A stretch of 64,000 nucleotides of DNA from Clavibacter michiganensis (GTDB lineage Bacteria; Actinomycetota; Actinomycetes; Actinomycetales; Microbacteriaceae). The notes below the pieces were generated by a model that did not search any database, was not told the DNA's origin, and worked only from the letters and a program-made list of their open reading frames with translations. The translations under genes and the position numbers were made by a program. This document shows positions 1 to 11,858 of the stretch, in pieces. The stretch's first letter is position 1, and every line of letters starts with the position of its first letter. Where the stretch lies: the NCBI GenBank assembly GCA_002150995.1, contig MDHJ01000001.1:1178001-1242000 (forward strand), in the 5' to 3' direction.

Positions 1-1
1 G

Positions 2-121
2 CGCCTCAGCGAGGCGGAGCTCGCGACGGTCGAGCGCGAGCACGCCGGCCTCGCCACCGGGGCCATCGCGACCCGACCCACCGACGGCCCGCACCCGGGC
101 GACAGCAAGGAGACACCATGA
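2..121 (+). CDS. C-terminal tail of an upstream gene (partial)
   Basis: An open frame runs from the window edge to a TGA that overlaps the next gene's start by ATGA. The visible 39 residues are hydrophilic and charged, with no membrane segment or motif. In related actinobacteria the gene before the ATP synthase operon is often a WecA/MraY-type undecaprenyl-phosphate sugar-1-phosphate transferase, whose cytosolic tail would look like this, but that identity is inferred from gene order only. The stop/start overlap suggests translational coupling to the following atpI-like gene. Confidence 0.5.
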   Translation, partial: RLSEAELATVEREHAGLATGAIATRPTDGPHPGDSKETP

Positions 122-591
122 CCGACAGCGCCCCCGCCCCCGTGCCCGCGGAGCGCCCCGCCGCCAAGAAGGACGTCTTCTCCCGCATCCTCGTGGCCGG
201 CGCCGTGCTCGCCCTCGCCATCGCGGTGGTGGGCGGCATCGTCGGCTTCGCGGTCGACGGCGGCCGCGGGCTCCTCAGCGCCGTCATCGGCAGCGCCATG
301 GCGCTCGTGTTCCTCGGCCTGACGGCGGGCAGCATCCTGTTCGCGAACCGGTTCCAGTCCTCGCCGATCTACCCCACGCTGTTCTTCTCCGTCGTGCTCG
401 GCGCGTGGCTGCTGAAGTTCGTCGTGTTCCTGGCCATCACGCTCGCGCTCAAGGAGCAGCCCTGGATCAACCTGGTGGTGCTCTTCGTGACCGTCATCGT
501 GGGCGTCGTGGGCGCGCTGGTGGTGGACATGATCGTCATCACCAAGGCGCGCGTGGGCTACGTCAGCGACGCCCACCTGCCCGGGCGCTAG
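118..591 (+). CDS. AtpI-like membrane protein
   Basis: This 157-aa protein has a Pro/Ala-rich cytosolic N-terminus of about 20 residues. Four hydrophobic segments follow (roughly residues 24-47, 53-75, 87-108 and 117-140), and then a short charged tail. Four membrane spans directly upstream of atpB match the position of ATP synthase protein I, a poorly conserved accessory protein thought to help assemble the c-ring. No catalytic motif is visible. The ATG overlaps the previous stop codon. About 180 bp separate it from atpB, so the main operon may also have its own promoter there. The assignment rests on topology and position, not on sequence motifs. Confidence 0.7.
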   Translation: MTDSAPAPVPAERPAAKKDVFSRILVAGAVLALAIAVVGGIVGFAVDGGRGLLSAVIGSAMALVFLGLTAGSILFANRFQSSPIYPTLFFSVVLGAWLLKFVVFLAITLALKEQPWINLVVLFVTVIVGVVGALVVDMIVITKARVGYVSDAHLPGR

Positions 592-626
592 GCGCCCCGC
601 CCGACCGCTCCGCGCCGCGGACGCGA

Positions 627-657
627 TTAGTCAGGGCACCCTCATTGTTGATAGTCT
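627..657 (+). promoter_or_regulatory. possible promoter of the atp operon
   Basis: The 183-bp gap between the atpI-like gene and atpB is locally less GC-rich. It holds a TTAGTC hexamer (627-632) and a TAGTCT hexamer (652-657) spaced 19 bp apart. TAGTCT fits the actinobacterial TAnnnT -10 pattern. The start point would be near 664, giving a leader of about 110 nt. This is a pattern match only. Confidence 0.3.
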
Positions 658-763
658 CTCTCGTGACGATTCCCGTCGGGCCGTGCCCAGAACCACCTCA
701 CGCCGGCGTCTTCTCACCCCATCCGTTCGTCGCCGCGAGAGCTCGCGCTCCACGCCCCGAAAC

Positions 764-774
764 AGGAGATAGCG

Positions 775-777
<3 letters not shown>
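764..777 (+). promoter_or_regulatory. Shine-Dalgarno site with CTG start codon of atpB
   Basis: AGGAG at 764-768 is followed after six bases by CTG at 775-777, in frame with atpB. Between the in-frame TGA at 664 and the first ATG at 913 this frame has no ATG, GTG or TTG. The ATG at 913 would remove the N-terminal 46 residues and has no good ribosome-binding site. Confidence 0.6.
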
Positions 778-1873
<1,096 letters not shown>

Positions 1874-1884
1874 GGGACACGCAC

Positions 1885-2451
1885 ATGCTCACGCCCCACA
1901 ACGTGATGGCGGCAGGTGAAGAAGCGCCGAGCATCCTCCTTCCCGCGGTCTACGACATCGTGTGGTCGGCGGTCGTGTTCGTCGTCCTCCTGCTCGTCAT
2001 CTGGAAGTACGCGCTGCCGCGCGTCTACGCCATGCTCGACGGCCGCACCGAGGCCATCGCCGGCGGCATCGAGAAGGCCGAGCGCGCGCAGGCCGAGGCG
2101 GACGCCGCCAAGGCCGAGCTGACCGCCCAGCTCGCCGAGGCACGCGCCGAGGCCGGTCGCATCCGCGACCAGGCCCGGGTCGACGCCACGGCGATCGCCG
2201 CGGAGATCAAGGAGCAGGCCCAGGCCGACGCCGCCCGGATCACCGCCAGCGCGCAGCAGCAGATCGAGGCCGAGCGCCAGCAGGCGGTCGTCTCGCTCCG
2301 GTCCGAGGTCGGGTCGCTCGCGATCGACCTCGCGTCGGGCGTCATCGGCCAGAGCCTCACGGACGACCAGCGCTCCACCGCGCTCGTCGACCGGTTCCTC
2401 GCCGACCTGGAGGCCAGCGAGACCGCCGGCAGGACGGGATCCGCCAGCTGA
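1885..2451 (+). CDS. atpF: ATP synthase Fo subunit b
   Basis: Subunit b is the peripheral stalk that ties Fo to the F1 head. The 188-aa protein has one membrane span near the N-terminus (about residues 25-45). A long Ala/Glu/Arg/Gln-rich coiled coil follows, with many QAEADAAK-like heptads. This b subunit is separate from delta, unlike the fused b-delta protein of mycobacteria. The stop codon overlaps the atpH ATG (TGATG), so translation of b and delta is probably coupled. Confidence 0.94.
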   Translation: MLTPHNVMAAGEEAPSILLPAVYDIVWSAVVFVVLLLVIWKYALPRVYAMLDGRTEAIAGGIEKAERAQAEADAAKAELTAQLAEARAEAGRIRDQARVDATAIAAEIKEQAQADAARITASAQQQIEAERQQAVVSLRSEVGSLAIDLASGVIGQSLTDDQRSTALVDRFLADLEASETAGRTGSAS

Positions 2452-3241
2452 TGGGCAGTGCATCGCGCGCATCGCTGGACTCGGCCCGCCGCGTCCTCGC
2501 GGAGCTCGGGGCGTCGACCTGTCGACGGCCGGTCAGCTCCTCGGGGCTGGCCGCGCCATCGGCGGATCCACGCACCTGCTCTCCGCGCTGGCGGACACCG
2601 GCATCGCGCCGGAGGTCAAGCACAGCATCGTCGACCGGGTCTTCGGTGCCACCGTGCAGGAGCCGGCGCTCCGCGTCCTCCGCGCGGTCGTCGACGGCCG
2701 CTGGTCCTCGCACGAGGAGCTGCTCGCGGGCATCGAGGAGCTCGGCATCCGTGCCGCGGCCATCTCGGCGCCGGAGGGCACTCCCATCGAGGCGGAGCTG
2801 TTCACGTTCGGCCGCGCGGTCTCCACGGACGATGCCCTGGAGCTCGCCCTGGGCGACAAGCTGGGCGACCCCGTGGCCAAGTCCACGCTCGTCCACCGTC
2901 TCCTCGACGGCCGGGCGTCGGAGCAGGCGATCGTCATCGTCGAGCAGCTCGTGCAGCAGCCCCGCGGCCGCCGCATGGGGGAGCTCGTGCGCTCCGCCGC
3001 CACCCTCGTGGCCGACCAGGCGGGCTTCACCATCGCCACGGTCCGCGTCGCCACGCCCCTGTCGCCCGAGCAGTCGGAGCGGCTCGCGCAGGCGCTGAGC
3101 CGCCGGTACTCCCGGCGGGTCGAGCTGAACCAGGTCGTGGACCGCGACCTCGTCGGCGGCCTCCGCGTCCAGATCGGCGACGACGTCATCGACGGCAGCG
3201 TCGCCACCAGGATCAACGATTTGAGACTCCAGTTCGCCTGA
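2451..3241 (+). CDS. atpH: ATP synthase F1 subunit delta, frame broken near 2511
   Basis: Delta joins the b stalk to the top of F1. The frame from ATG 2451 gives [20 protein letters not shown]. At a GGGG run (2508-2511) the homology moves to the -1 frame, continuing [18 protein letters not shown] and on to the stop at 3241. Adding one G restores a protein of about 263 aa, normal for actinobacterial delta, with the C-terminal segment [22 protein letters not shown]-like that is the family signature. Both halves have good codon usage. Delta is required for a working enzyme and the rest of the operon is intact, so a missing base in the assembly is far more likely than a real mutation. Confidence 0.88.
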
Positions 3242-3296
3242 CCGGCGGGCGTCACCTCGGGGGCCGTCGGCCCTCGTGAATGCAAAGGGAAAGAAG

Positions 3297-4934
3297 ATGG
3301 CAGAACTTTCGATCAGCCCCGACGAGATCCGGGACGCGCTCAAGGACTTCGTGCAGTCCTACGAGCCCGGCAAGGCCTCGACCACCGAGGTCGGCTACGT
3401 GCTCGACGCGGGCGACGGAATCGCCCACGTGCAGGGCCTGCCCGGCGTCATGGCCAACGAGCTCATCACGTTCGCCGACGGGACCCTGGGCCTCGCCCAG
3501 AACCTGGAGGAGAGCGAGATCGGCGTCATCGTGCTCGGCGAGTTCGCCGGCATCGAGGAGGGCATGGAGGTGCGCCGCACCGGCGAGGTGCTCTCCGTCC
3601 CCGTCGGCGACGGCTACCTCGGCCGCGTCGTGGACCCGCTGGGCAACCCCATCGACGGCCAGGGCGAGATCGCCTCCGAGGGCCGTCGCGCGCTCGAGCT
3701 CCAGGCGCCCGGCGTCATGCAGCGCAAGAGCGTGCACGAGCCCATGCAGACCGGCATCAAGGCCATCGACGCCATGATCCCGATCGGCCGCGGCCAGCGC
3801 CAGCTCATCATCGGCGACCGCCAGACCGGCAAGACGGCCATCGCGATCGACACGATCATCAACCAGAAGGCCAACTGGGAGTCCGGCGACACGAACAAGC
3901 AGGTCCGCTGCATCTACGTCGCCATCGGCCAGAAGGGCTCCACCATCGCCTCGGTGCGCGGCGCCCTCGAGGAGGCCGGCGCAATGGAGTACACGACCAT
4001 CGTCGCGTCCCCCGCGTCCGACCCCGCCGGCTTCAAGTACCTGGCGCCCTACACCGGCTCGGCCATCGGCCAGCACTGGATGTACGGCGGCAAGCACGTC
4101 CTCATCATCTTCGACGACCTGTCCAAGCAGGCCGAGGCCTACCGCGCCGTCTCGCTCCTCCTGCGCCGTCCGCCGGGACGCGAGGCGTACCCCGGCGACG
4201 TCTTCTACCTGCACTCCCGCCTGCTCGAGCGCTGCGCCAAGCTCTCGGACGAGCTGGGTGCCGGTTCCATGACGGGCCTGCCCATCATCGAGACGAAGGC
4301 CAACGACGTCTCGGCCTACATCCCGACCAACGTGATCTCGATCACCGACGGCCAGATCTTCCTCCAGTCGGACCTGTTCAACGCGAACCAGCGTCCCGCG
4401 GTGGACGTCGGCATCTCGGTGTCCCGCGTCGGCGGCGACGCCCAGGTGAAGAGCATCAAGAAGGTCTCCGGCACGCTGAAGCTCGAGCTCGCGCAGTACC
4501 GCTCCCTCGAGGCGTTCGCGATCTTCGCGTCCGACCTCGACGCGGCCAGCCGTCGCCAGCTCGCCCGCGGCGCGCGCCTCACCGAGCTGCTCAAGCAGCC
4601 CCAGTACTCGCCGTTCCCCATCGAGGAGCAGGTCGTCTCGATCTGGGCGGGCACGAAGGGCAAGCTCGACGAGGTACCCGTCGAGGACATCCTCCGCTTC
4701 GAGCGGGAGCTGCTCGACCACCTCCACCGCAACACGGAGGTCCTGTCGCAGCTGAAGGAGAAGAACGTCCTCACCGACGACATCACCGACGCCCTCGACA
4801 AGGCCGTGGACCAGTTCAAGCTCGAGTTCCAGACGGGCGAGGGCAAGCCGCTCGCCTCCGTGGGATCCGAGAGGTTCGAGCCCGCCAAGGCCGAGGACGT
4901 CAACCAGGAGCAGATCGTCAAGGGCAAGCGCTGA
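3297..4934 (+). CDS. atpA: ATP synthase F1 subunit alpha
   Basis: Alpha is the regulatory nucleotide-binding subunit of the F1 hexamer. From ATG 3297 it is 545 aa. It carries the Walker A loop GDRQTGKT (about residues 173-180) and the signature segment [17 protein letters not shown] near residues 365-380. I chose ATG 3297 because it has an AAAGGGA ribosome-binding site. The in-frame GTG at 3276 would add seven residues and lacks a site. The C-terminal tail is longer than the E. coli protein, about 30 charged residues, a common actinobacterial feature. Confidence 0.97.
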   Translation: MAELSISPDEIRDALKDFVQSYEPGKASTTEVGYVLDAGDGIAHVQGLPGVMANELITFADGTLGLAQNLEESEIGVIVLGEFAGIEEGMEVRRTGEVLSVPVGDGYLGRVVDPLGNPIDGQGEIASEGRRALELQAPGVMQRKSVHEPMQTGIKAIDAMIPIGRGQRQLIIGDRQTGKTAIAIDTIINQKANWESGDTNKQVRCIYVAIGQKGSTIASVRGALEEAGAMEYTTIVASPASDPAGFKYLAPYTGSAIGQHWMYGGKHVLIIFDDLSKQAEAYRAVSLLLRRPPGREAYPGDVFYLHSRLLERCAKLSDELGAGSMTGLPIIETKANDVSAYIPTNVISITDGQIFLQSDLFNANQRPAVDVGISVSRVGGDAQVKSIKKVSGTLKLELAQYRSLEAFAIFASDLDAASRRQLARGARLTELLKQPQYSPFPIEEQVVSIWAGTKGKLDEVPVEDILRFERELLDHLHRNTEVLSQLKEKNVLTDDITDALDKAVDQFKLEFQTGEGKPLASVGSERFEPAKAEDVNQEQIVKGKR

Positions 4935-4983
4935 CGCGCTCGCCTCACCGATCCGCCACCGACCGAGACCGATAGGGAGACTC

Positions 4984-5883
4984 ATGGGAGCGCAACTCCG
5001 GGTCTACACGCAGAAGATCAAGTCCGCGCAGACGACGAAGAAGATCACCCGCGCGATGGAGCTGATCTCCGCGTCGCGCATCCAGAAGGCGCAGCAGCGG
5101 ATGGCGGCGTCCGCGCCGTACTCGCGCGCCGTCACGCGCGCGGTCTCGGCGGTGGCGACGTTCTCCAACGTCGACCACATCCTCACGACCGAGCCCGAGA
5201 AGGTGGAGCGGGCGGCGATCGTCGTCTTCGCCTCCGACCGCGGCCTCGCCGGCGCGTTCAGCTCCAGCGTCCTGAAGGAGTCGGAGCAGCTCGCCGAGCT
5301 CCTCCGCTCGCAGGGCAAGGAGATCGTGTACTACCTCGTCGGGCGCAAGGCCGTCGGGTACTTCAAGTTCCGCAAGCGCTCCTCGGAGCGCATCTGGACC
5401 GGAAGCACCGAGAAGCCGGAGTTCGAGACGGCCAAGTCCATCGGCGACGCGCTCGTGGAGAAGTTCGTGGCATCGGCGTCCGAGGGCGGCGTGGACGAGA
5501 TCCACATCGTCTTCAACCGCTTCGTGTCGATCGCCACGCAGAAGCCCGAGGTCGTCCGGCTGCTGCCGCTCGAGGTCGTCGAGGGGGTGGAGGCACCCGA
5601 CCAGGGCGCCGTCCTGCCGCTCTACGAGTTCGAGCCCGAGGTGGGCGACGTGCTCGACGCGCTGCTGCCCGTCTACATCGAGAGCCGCATCTTCAACGCC
5701 ATGCTGCAGTCGGCCGCCTCCGAGCACGCCGCGCGCCAGAAGGCCATGAAGTCGGCGAGCGACAACGCCGACAAGCTCGTGACCACCTACACGCGGCTGC
5801 GCAACAACGCGCGCCAGACGGAGATCACCCAGCAGATCTCCGAGATCGTCGGCGGCGCGGACGCGCTCGCCTCCAGCAAGTAA
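4984..5883 (+). CDS. atpG: ATP synthase F1 subunit gamma
   Basis: Gamma is the central rotor shaft. The 299-aa protein has the N-terminal helix containing [19 protein letters not shown]. The matching C-terminal helix ends with the family signature ([19 protein letters not shown]), and together these form the coiled coil inside the alpha/beta ring. The middle Rossmann-like domain starts at [15 protein letters not shown]. An AGGGAG site precedes ATG 4984. Gaps of about 50 bp to atpA and 36 bp to atpD fit one transcript. Confidence 0.96.
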   Translation: MGAQLRVYTQKIKSAQTTKKITRAMELISASRIQKAQQRMAASAPYSRAVTRAVSAVATFSNVDHILTTEPEKVERAAIVVFASDRGLAGAFSSSVLKESEQLAELLRSQGKEIVYYLVGRKAVGYFKFRKRSSERIWTGSTEKPEFETAKSIGDALVEKFVASASEGGVDEIHIVFNRFVSIATQKPEVVRLLPLEVVEGVEAPDQGAVLPLYEFEPEVGDVLDALLPVYIESRIFNAMLQSAASEHAARQKAMKSASDNADKLVTTYTRLRNNARQTEITQQISEIVGGADALASSK

Positions 5884-5904
5884 CACCTCACGCTCCACGA
5901 ATGA

Positions 5905-7380
<1,476 letters not shown>

Positions 7381-7381
7381 G

Positions 7382-7651
7382 ATGGCCCGCGCTGATCTCA
7401 CGGTCACCGTGGTCTCGGCCGACCAGCAGGTCTGGTCCGGCCAGGCCTCCATGGTCGTCGCGCGCACGAGCGAGGGCGAGATCGGCATCCTCGCCGGTCA
7501 CGAGCCGCTCCTGGCGATCCTCGCGACCGGCAACGTCCGCATCACGCAGGACGGCGGTGCCGTGATCACGGCCGACGCCGACGAGGGCTTCCTCTCGGTC
7601 GAGAACGACAACGTGACCGTGGTCGCGCGCCAGGCCGCCCTGGTCGCGTAG
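7382..7651 (+). CDS. atpC: ATP synthase F1 subunit epsilon, short form
   Basis: Epsilon sits on gamma at the foot of the rotor. The 89 residues cover only the N-terminal beta-sandwich (LTVTVVSADQQVWSGQA through EGFLSVENDNVTVVARQA). The C-terminal helical hairpin, about 45 residues in E. coli-type epsilon and responsible for blocking rotation in the up state, is absent. The stop is followed within 15 bp by the operon's hairpin terminator, so this is not an obvious frameshift. The ATG follows atpD by one base. Confidence 0.93.
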   Translation: MARADLTVTVVSADQQVWSGQASMVVARTSEGEIGILAGHEPLLAILATGNVRITQDGGAVITADADEGFLSVENDNVTVVARQAALVA

Positions 7652-7665
7652 AACCACCTCCGTCC

Positions 7666-7701
7666 GACGGCGGGCGGTCCCCTCGGGGGCCGTCCGCCGT
7701 C
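7666..7701 (+). terminator. hairpin terminator of the atp operon
   Basis: GACGGCGGGCGGTCCC pairs with GGGGCCGTCCGCCGTC around a CTCG loop, with G-T wobbles only. It begins 14 bp after the atpC stop. No T-run follows, as is usual in GC-rich actinobacteria. Confidence 0.75.
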
Positions 7702-7851
7702 GTGCGTCCGTCGTGCGCGCTGCGCGTCTCCGGCGGCGCCCCGATGGCGGGCGTCCCGCGCGCGGTCCCGCCTCCGCGCTCGGACCGGCGCCTGCCATTC
7801 CCGTCCATCGGCCCTCCGCGGCGCCGTCGTCCACCCGTCCCCGGAGGTCCC

Positions 7852-8607
7852 GTGCTCGTCCTGCTGCCCCCGTCCGAGACGAAGCGCGACGGCGGCGAGG
7901 CCGGCACGCGGCTCGACCTCGACCGGCTCGCCTTCCCCGAGCTGACCGCGGAGCGGCGCACCATCGTGCGCGCGGTCGCGGAGCTCGCCCAGGACGCGGA
8001 CGCCGCGACGCGGGTCCTGAAGCTCGGTCCGCGTCAGGCGGCGGAGGTGGAGCGCGACCGGGTCGTGGAGTCGTCGCCCACCATGCCGGCCCTGCTGCGC
8101 TACACGGGGGTGCTCTACGACCCCATCCGCGCCGACGCGTTGGATCCGGCGCAGCTGGAGTTCGCGGGGCGGCACGTGGCCGTGCACTCGGCCCTCCTCG
8201 GCCCCGTGCGGGCGACGGACCCGATACCGGCGTACCGGCTCTCGCACGACAGCCGCCTGCCGGGCGTCCGCATGAAGGCCCACTGGGCCGCGTCGGTGCG
8301 CCGGGTCCTCGAGGACGTCCCGGGTCTCGTGCTCGACCTCCGCTCCGACGGCTACGCGGCCCTCGGTCCGCGACCGGGGCACGAGGACTCGGCCGTGGTG
8401 CGCGTCGTCGCGCGCGGGGCGGACGGCACGGTGCGCGCCCTCAACCACTTCAACAAGAAGGCGAAGGGCGAGCTCGTGCGGGCGCTCATCCTCGGCGGGC
8501 GGGACCTCGCGTCCGTCGCGGAGCTCCTGGACTGGGCGGCGGCCAGCGGCATCGAGCTGTCCCGCGGAGCCGACGGCGAGCTCGTGCTGGTGGCCGCTTC
8601 GCACTGA
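7852..8607 (+). CDS. yaaA: YaaA family peroxide-stress protein (DUF328)
   Basis: YaaA-family proteins lower free iron during peroxide stress and bind DNA in E. coli. The biochemical mechanism is unclear. From GTG 7852 (GGAGG four bases upstream) the product is 251 aa, standard for the family. It opens with the hallmark VLVLLPPSETKRDGG and keeps the C-terminal HFNKKAKGELVRAL block. The frame is open further upstream, but that part is proline/arginine-rich and unlike the family. The gene stands alone, after the atp terminator and convergent with tag. Confidence 0.88.
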   Translation: MLVLLPPSETKRDGGEAGTRLDLDRLAFPELTAERRTIVRAVAELAQDADAATRVLKLGPRQAAEVERDRVVESSPTMPALLRYTGVLYDPIRADALDPAQLEFAGRHVAVHSALLGPVRATDPIPAYRLSHDSRLPGVRMKAHWAASVRRVLEDVPGLVLDLRSDGYAALGPRPGHEDSAVVRVVARGADGTVRALNHFNKKAKGELVRALILGGRDLASVAELLDWAAASGIELSRGADGELVLVAASH

Positions 8608-8654
8608 CCGGAGGCGCGCCGACCCAAGGCGCGCGGACCGGAGGTGCGCCGACC
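8606..8654. repeat. 19-bp direct repeat after yaaA
   Basis: GACCGGAGGCGCGCCGACC (8606-8624) recurs at 8636-8654 with one mismatch. The first copy begins inside the yaaA stop codon. It fills much of the 92-bp convergent gap to tag. Confidence 0.7.
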
Positions 8655-8699
8655 TGTGCCTCCGGCCGATGGGCGCCGCCGGCCTCGCGGACCTCGCGG

Positions 8700-9290
8700 T
8701 CAGCCGGCGCGGTGGCAGCCGACGACGTGGTCGTCGACCAGTCCGGAGGACTGCATGAGCGCGTAGACCGTCGTGGGGCCGACGAAGCGGAGGCCGACCT
8801 GCTTGAGCTCCCGGCTGAGGGCCGTCGACCCGGGGGTGACGGCCGGGATGTCCGCAGCGGTCGCCGGTCGAGGTCGGGTGGCGGGATCCTCCGCGTGCGC
8901 CCACACCATGCGGTCGAGCGCACCGTCGCCGCGCGCGTCCACGAGGGCGCGCACGGCGCGTGCGTTCCCGCGCGCCGCCTCGATCTTGGCGCGGTTGCGG
9001 ATGATCCCCGCGTCGCCCATGAGGCGCTCCACGTCGTCCTCCTCCATGGCCGCGACCGCGTCGACGTCGAACCCGTGGAAGACCTCGCGGAACCGGGGCC
9101 GCTTGCGGAGGATCGTGATCCACGAGAGCCCCGCCTGGAAGCCCTCCAGGCACAGCTTCTCGAAGAGCGGCCGGTCGCCGTGGAGCGGGCGACCCCACTC
9201 CTCGTCGTGGTACCTGCGGTACTCCGGGTCAGCGGCCGACCAGGCGCATCGGGCGAGGCCGTCGTCCCCGGTGACGAGGGAGGCCGTCAC
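8700..9290 (-). CDS. tag: 3-methyladenine DNA glycosylase I
   Basis: Tag removes 3-methyladenine from alkylated DNA. From the GTG at 9290 the product is 196 aa. It contains the zinc-binding elements of the family: a Cys in ARCAWS and a His in YRRYHDEEWGRP near the N-terminus, and the DHVVGCHR pair near the C-terminus. The helix-hairpin-helix region FEKLCLEGFQAGLSWITILRK is also present. The GTGA start overlaps the ogt stop, so ogt-tag form a two-gene alkylation-repair operon. The frame stays open upstream but overlaps ogt, so the coupled GTG is preferred. Confidence 0.93.
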   Translation of the reverse strand: MTASLVTGDDGLARCAWSAADPEYRRYHDEEWGRPLHGDRPLFEKLCLEGFQAGLSWITILRKRPRFREVFHGFDVDAVAAMEEDDVERLMGDAGIIRNRAKIEAARGNARAVRALVDARGDGALDRMVWAHAEDPATRPRPATAADIPAVTPGSTALSRELKQVGLRFVGPTTVYALMQSSGLVDDHVVGCHRAG

Positions 9291-9910
9291 GAGGCGAGCA
9301 CCGATCCCTCGAGCGCCAGCAGCCGGACCTTCGTCTCCACCCCGTCGCCGGCGCTGAAGCCCGTGACGCGGCCGTCGGCCCCGAGTACGCGGTGGCAGGG
9401 GATGAGGAGGCACAGCCGGTTGGCGCCCACGGCGCCGCCCACCGCGCGAGCTCCGCCGGGTCGACCCGCCGCCTCGGCCAGGGCGCCGTAGGTGGTGACG
9501 CCGCCGTGGGGGATGCGCGCGAGGGCCCGCCAGACGGCGACCTGGAAGGGGGTGCCACGGAGCGCCAGGGGCACGTCGAGCACCTGGCGCCGCCCGGCGA
9601 AGTACTCCCGCAGCTGGCGGGCCGTCTCCTCCAGCACGGCGCTCGGCTGGTCGTCGAGGTGGTCGAGCGGCAGGCGGTCGGCCGTCGCGATGGAGAGCGA
9701 CGCGACGCGATCCCCCTCGCCGACGATCTCGAGCCGGCCCACGGGCGAGGGCATCCGCAGGAGCGCGGTGCCGGGCGGCAGCTCGTGGACGGCGGTCGTC
9801 GGGGGCAGCTCGGTGCCCCGGTGGGCGTCGGCGGTCCCGGACGCGAGCGACCGGGACGTCGTGCGCTCCGCTCGCGGGGCGGGGAGCGTGGCAGGGGAGG
9901 AGGGGATCAT
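9287..9910 (-). CDS. ogt: methylated-DNA--protein-cysteine methyltransferase
   Basis: This protein repairs O6-alkylguanine by irreversible transfer of the alkyl group to its own cysteine. The 207-aa sequence contains the active-site motif IPCHRVLG about 40 residues from the end, and the DNA-binding wing region TPFQVAVWRALARIPHGGVTTYGALA. The first 45 residues are low complexity, so a later start is possible. A TACCGT hexamer ends seven bases before the ATG, which fits a leaderless transcript. The gene is the first of the ogt-tag operon. Confidence 0.93.
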   Translation of the reverse strand: MIPSSPATLPAPRAERTTSRSLASGTADAHRGTELPPTTAVHELPPGTALLRMPSPVGRLEIVGEGDRVASLSIATADRLPLDHLDDQPSAVLEETARQLREYFAGRRQVLDVPLALRGTPFQVAVWRALARIPHGGVTTYGALAEAAGRPGGARAVGGAVGANRLCLLIPCHRVLGADGRVTGFSAGDGVETKVRLLALEGSVLAS

Positions 9911-10015
9911 GCGGCGACGGTACGACGCGAGGCGTGGATCACGGCAGGCGCGGGCAGGTCGGGGGAGTGCGCGCGTGCGACGGGCCGCGGGAGGAGCCCC
10001 CGCGCGGTGCCGGGG

Positions 10016-10495
10016 TCACCGGGACCGCCCGTGGCCGTCCTGCGTGTGGACCTTGAGGTACACGAACGTCTCCGTGCTCACCACGCCCTCCAGGCCCCGG
10101 ATGCGCGCGTTGAGCAGCTCCACGAGCTCCTCGTCGTCCTCGCACACCACCTCGGCCAGGAGGTCGAAGGTGCCGGCCGTCATGACGACGTAGTCGACCG
10201 CGGGGATCGCGGCGAGGGCATCGGCCACGATGCGCACGTCACCGCTCACGGTGACGCCGATCATGGCCTGGCGGGTGAGGCCGAGCTGCTGCGGGTCGGT
10301 GAGGGCGACGATGCGGATCACGCCGGCGTCGGTCAGCTTCTGCACGCGCTGGCGGACGGCGGCCTCGCTCAGCCCGACCGCCTTGCCGATCTCCGCGTAC
10401 GATCGGCGGCCGTCCTCGCGGAGCTGATCGACGATGGAGCGGGAGATGGCGTCCACGGGGAGCCCCCGGGCGGAGGGGCGCTGCGGGGTGCTCAT
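10016..10495 (-). CDS. Lrp/AsnC family transcriptional regulator
   Basis: This 159-aa regulator has an N-terminal winged helix-turn-helix (DAISRSIVDQLREDGRRSYAEIGKAVGLSEAAVRQRVQKL). A C-terminal RAM effector-binding domain (about residues 80-150, with GTFDLLAEVVCEDDEEL) follows. Members respond to amino acids or related metabolites and form dimers and octamers. The start at ATG 10495 (MSTPQ) was chosen because upstream in-frame sequence is Arg/Pro-rich and atypical. It lies about 105 bp upstream of ogt on the same strand and diverges from the FHA gene. The effector cannot be predicted. Confidence 0.88.
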   Translation of the reverse strand: MSTPQRPSARGLPVDAISRSIVDQLREDGRRSYAEIGKAVGLSEAAVRQRVQKLTDAGVIRIVALTDPQQLGLTRQAMIGVTVSGDVRIVADALAAIPAVDYVVMTAGTFDLLAEVVCEDDEELVELLNARIRGLEGVVSTETFVYLKVHTQDGHGRSR

Positions 10496-10641
10496 CGTCC
10501 GAGCATGGCAGTCCGGAGGGGGCCGGGCAACCGGATCCGCGGCGACCCGCGCCGGGAGCGGCGCAGATGCCCCTCCGAGCGGCCCCGCGAGCCGAGCGAT
10601 CCGGCGGCCGCGCACCCCTCGGCTGGGGCACGCGCGCGCGG

Positions 10642-10647
10642 TAGCAT
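10642..10647 (+). promoter_or_regulatory. possible -10 box upstream of the FHA-PP2C operon
   Basis: TAGCAT at 10642-10647 in the 230-bp divergent gap would start a transcript near 10654, with a leader of about 70 nt containing a GGAG site before GTG 10726. Confidence 0.4.
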
Positions 10648-10725
10648 CGTGATCAGCGCGTCCGGCCGCCCGAGGCCCGGCGCCCACCGCCCGACCGGGC
10701 GCCGATCCTCGATGGAGCCGATGAC

Positions 10726-11858
10726 GTGATCGAGGGCTCCCACCGATCCGCTCCCGCCCGCGCGGGCTCCCCGGGCCTCGCGGTCGTCACCCCGCACGCC
10801 GTCGTCGTGCTGCCGGCCGGGGCCGCCCGCGGGTGGTGGAGGACGTCTGGCGGATCCTCGCCGGCCCGTCCGCGGCGGCGGAGTCGATCGTCGCGGCGCT
10901 CCCGCTCCGGGGGCCGGACGAGGTGCGCTCCTTCGCCGTGCTCGTGCACGAGCGCGGCGGCGACGCGGGGGTGCGCCTGCAGGTGGTCCTCCGCGGTGAC
11001 GCCGTCGTCGACGTGGAGGCCGACGACGCCGACGGCCTCCCGGCGGAGCCGCGCCGCGTCGATGCGCGCCAGGCGCAGCCGTTCTACCTGGCCACCCTCG
11101 ACCGCGTCCGCGCCTACCGCGCCGGCGCCCCCGCGGACCGGGCTGCGACGGATGCGCAGGACGGCCTCCCGCTCGTCGCGGGCGCCGTCGCCGCGGACGC
11201 CGTGGCCTGGCGCCTCGAGTCGCCGGATGCACGGGCGCACGCGACCGCCGGCGCATCGGACGCCACGGACAGGGCGCTGGGTGCCACGGTCCTCGACGCC
11301 CCGGATCCCACCGCCCCGGACGGCGATGCCCCGCCCGCGGACCCGGCCGGCGCCCCGGTGCCCGCCGCCATCCCCGCCGAGGGCGGCCCCGACGCGGCCG
11401 CCCGTGCCCGCTCCGCCGGCATCCCGACCGTCGCGATCCGCACCCTCCCGGACTACGGCGAGGACGACACGATGCACACCGTGCACGCGTTCCGCGTCGT
11501 GCGCGAGGGCCGCCCGCAGGAGGCCGGCGACGGCGAGCCGGGCGGCGAGAGGATCCCGCTGGACGCGCCCGTCATCGTGGGCCGACGCCCGCGTCCGCCG
11601 CGCGTCGTGCGCGGCGCGGAGCCGCGCCTCGTGGCCGTGCCCTCGCCGCTCGGCGAGATCTCGGGCACGCACCTCGCGCTGCGGCAGGACTCGGGCGTGG
11701 TCGTCGTGACCGACCTCGACTCCACCAACGGGACCGCCGTGCTGGCACCGGGAGCCGAGCGGCTGGCGCTGCGCCCCGGGGAGTCCCTCGTGGTCGTCCC
11801 CGGCACGCGCATCGACCTGGGCGACGGCGTCGTCCTCGAGATCCTGTCCGCCCGATGA
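10726..11858 (+). CDS. FHA-domain protein, frame broken near 10833
   Basis: The C-terminal part (from about 11560) is a forkhead-associated phosphothreonine-binding domain with VIVGRRPRPP, the conserved EISGTHLAL turn and the TDLDSTNGT loop. The middle is an Ala/Asp/Pro-rich linker. The N-terminus starts at GTG 10726 as VIEGSHRS and continues with a beta-rich segment LAVVTPHAVVVLPAG. At a GGG run (10831-10833) the homologous frame becomes VVEDVWRILAGPSAAAES, one base out. Adding one G joins the two parts into about 377 aa. The protein overlaps a PP2C phosphatase gene, so it probably reads threonine phosphorylation that PP2C removes. No kinase lies nearby. Confidence 0.8.

Noticed and set aside
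1885-3241. A b-delta fusion as in mycobacteria
   Set aside because: atpF has its own stop (2449-2451) overlapping a separate atpH start. The break in atpH lies inside delta and is explained by one missing base.
10016-10687. The longer 223-aa form of the Lrp regulator
   Set aside because: The extra N-terminal 64 residues are Arg/Pro/Gly-rich and unlike any Lrp protein. The ATG at 10495 matches the family start.
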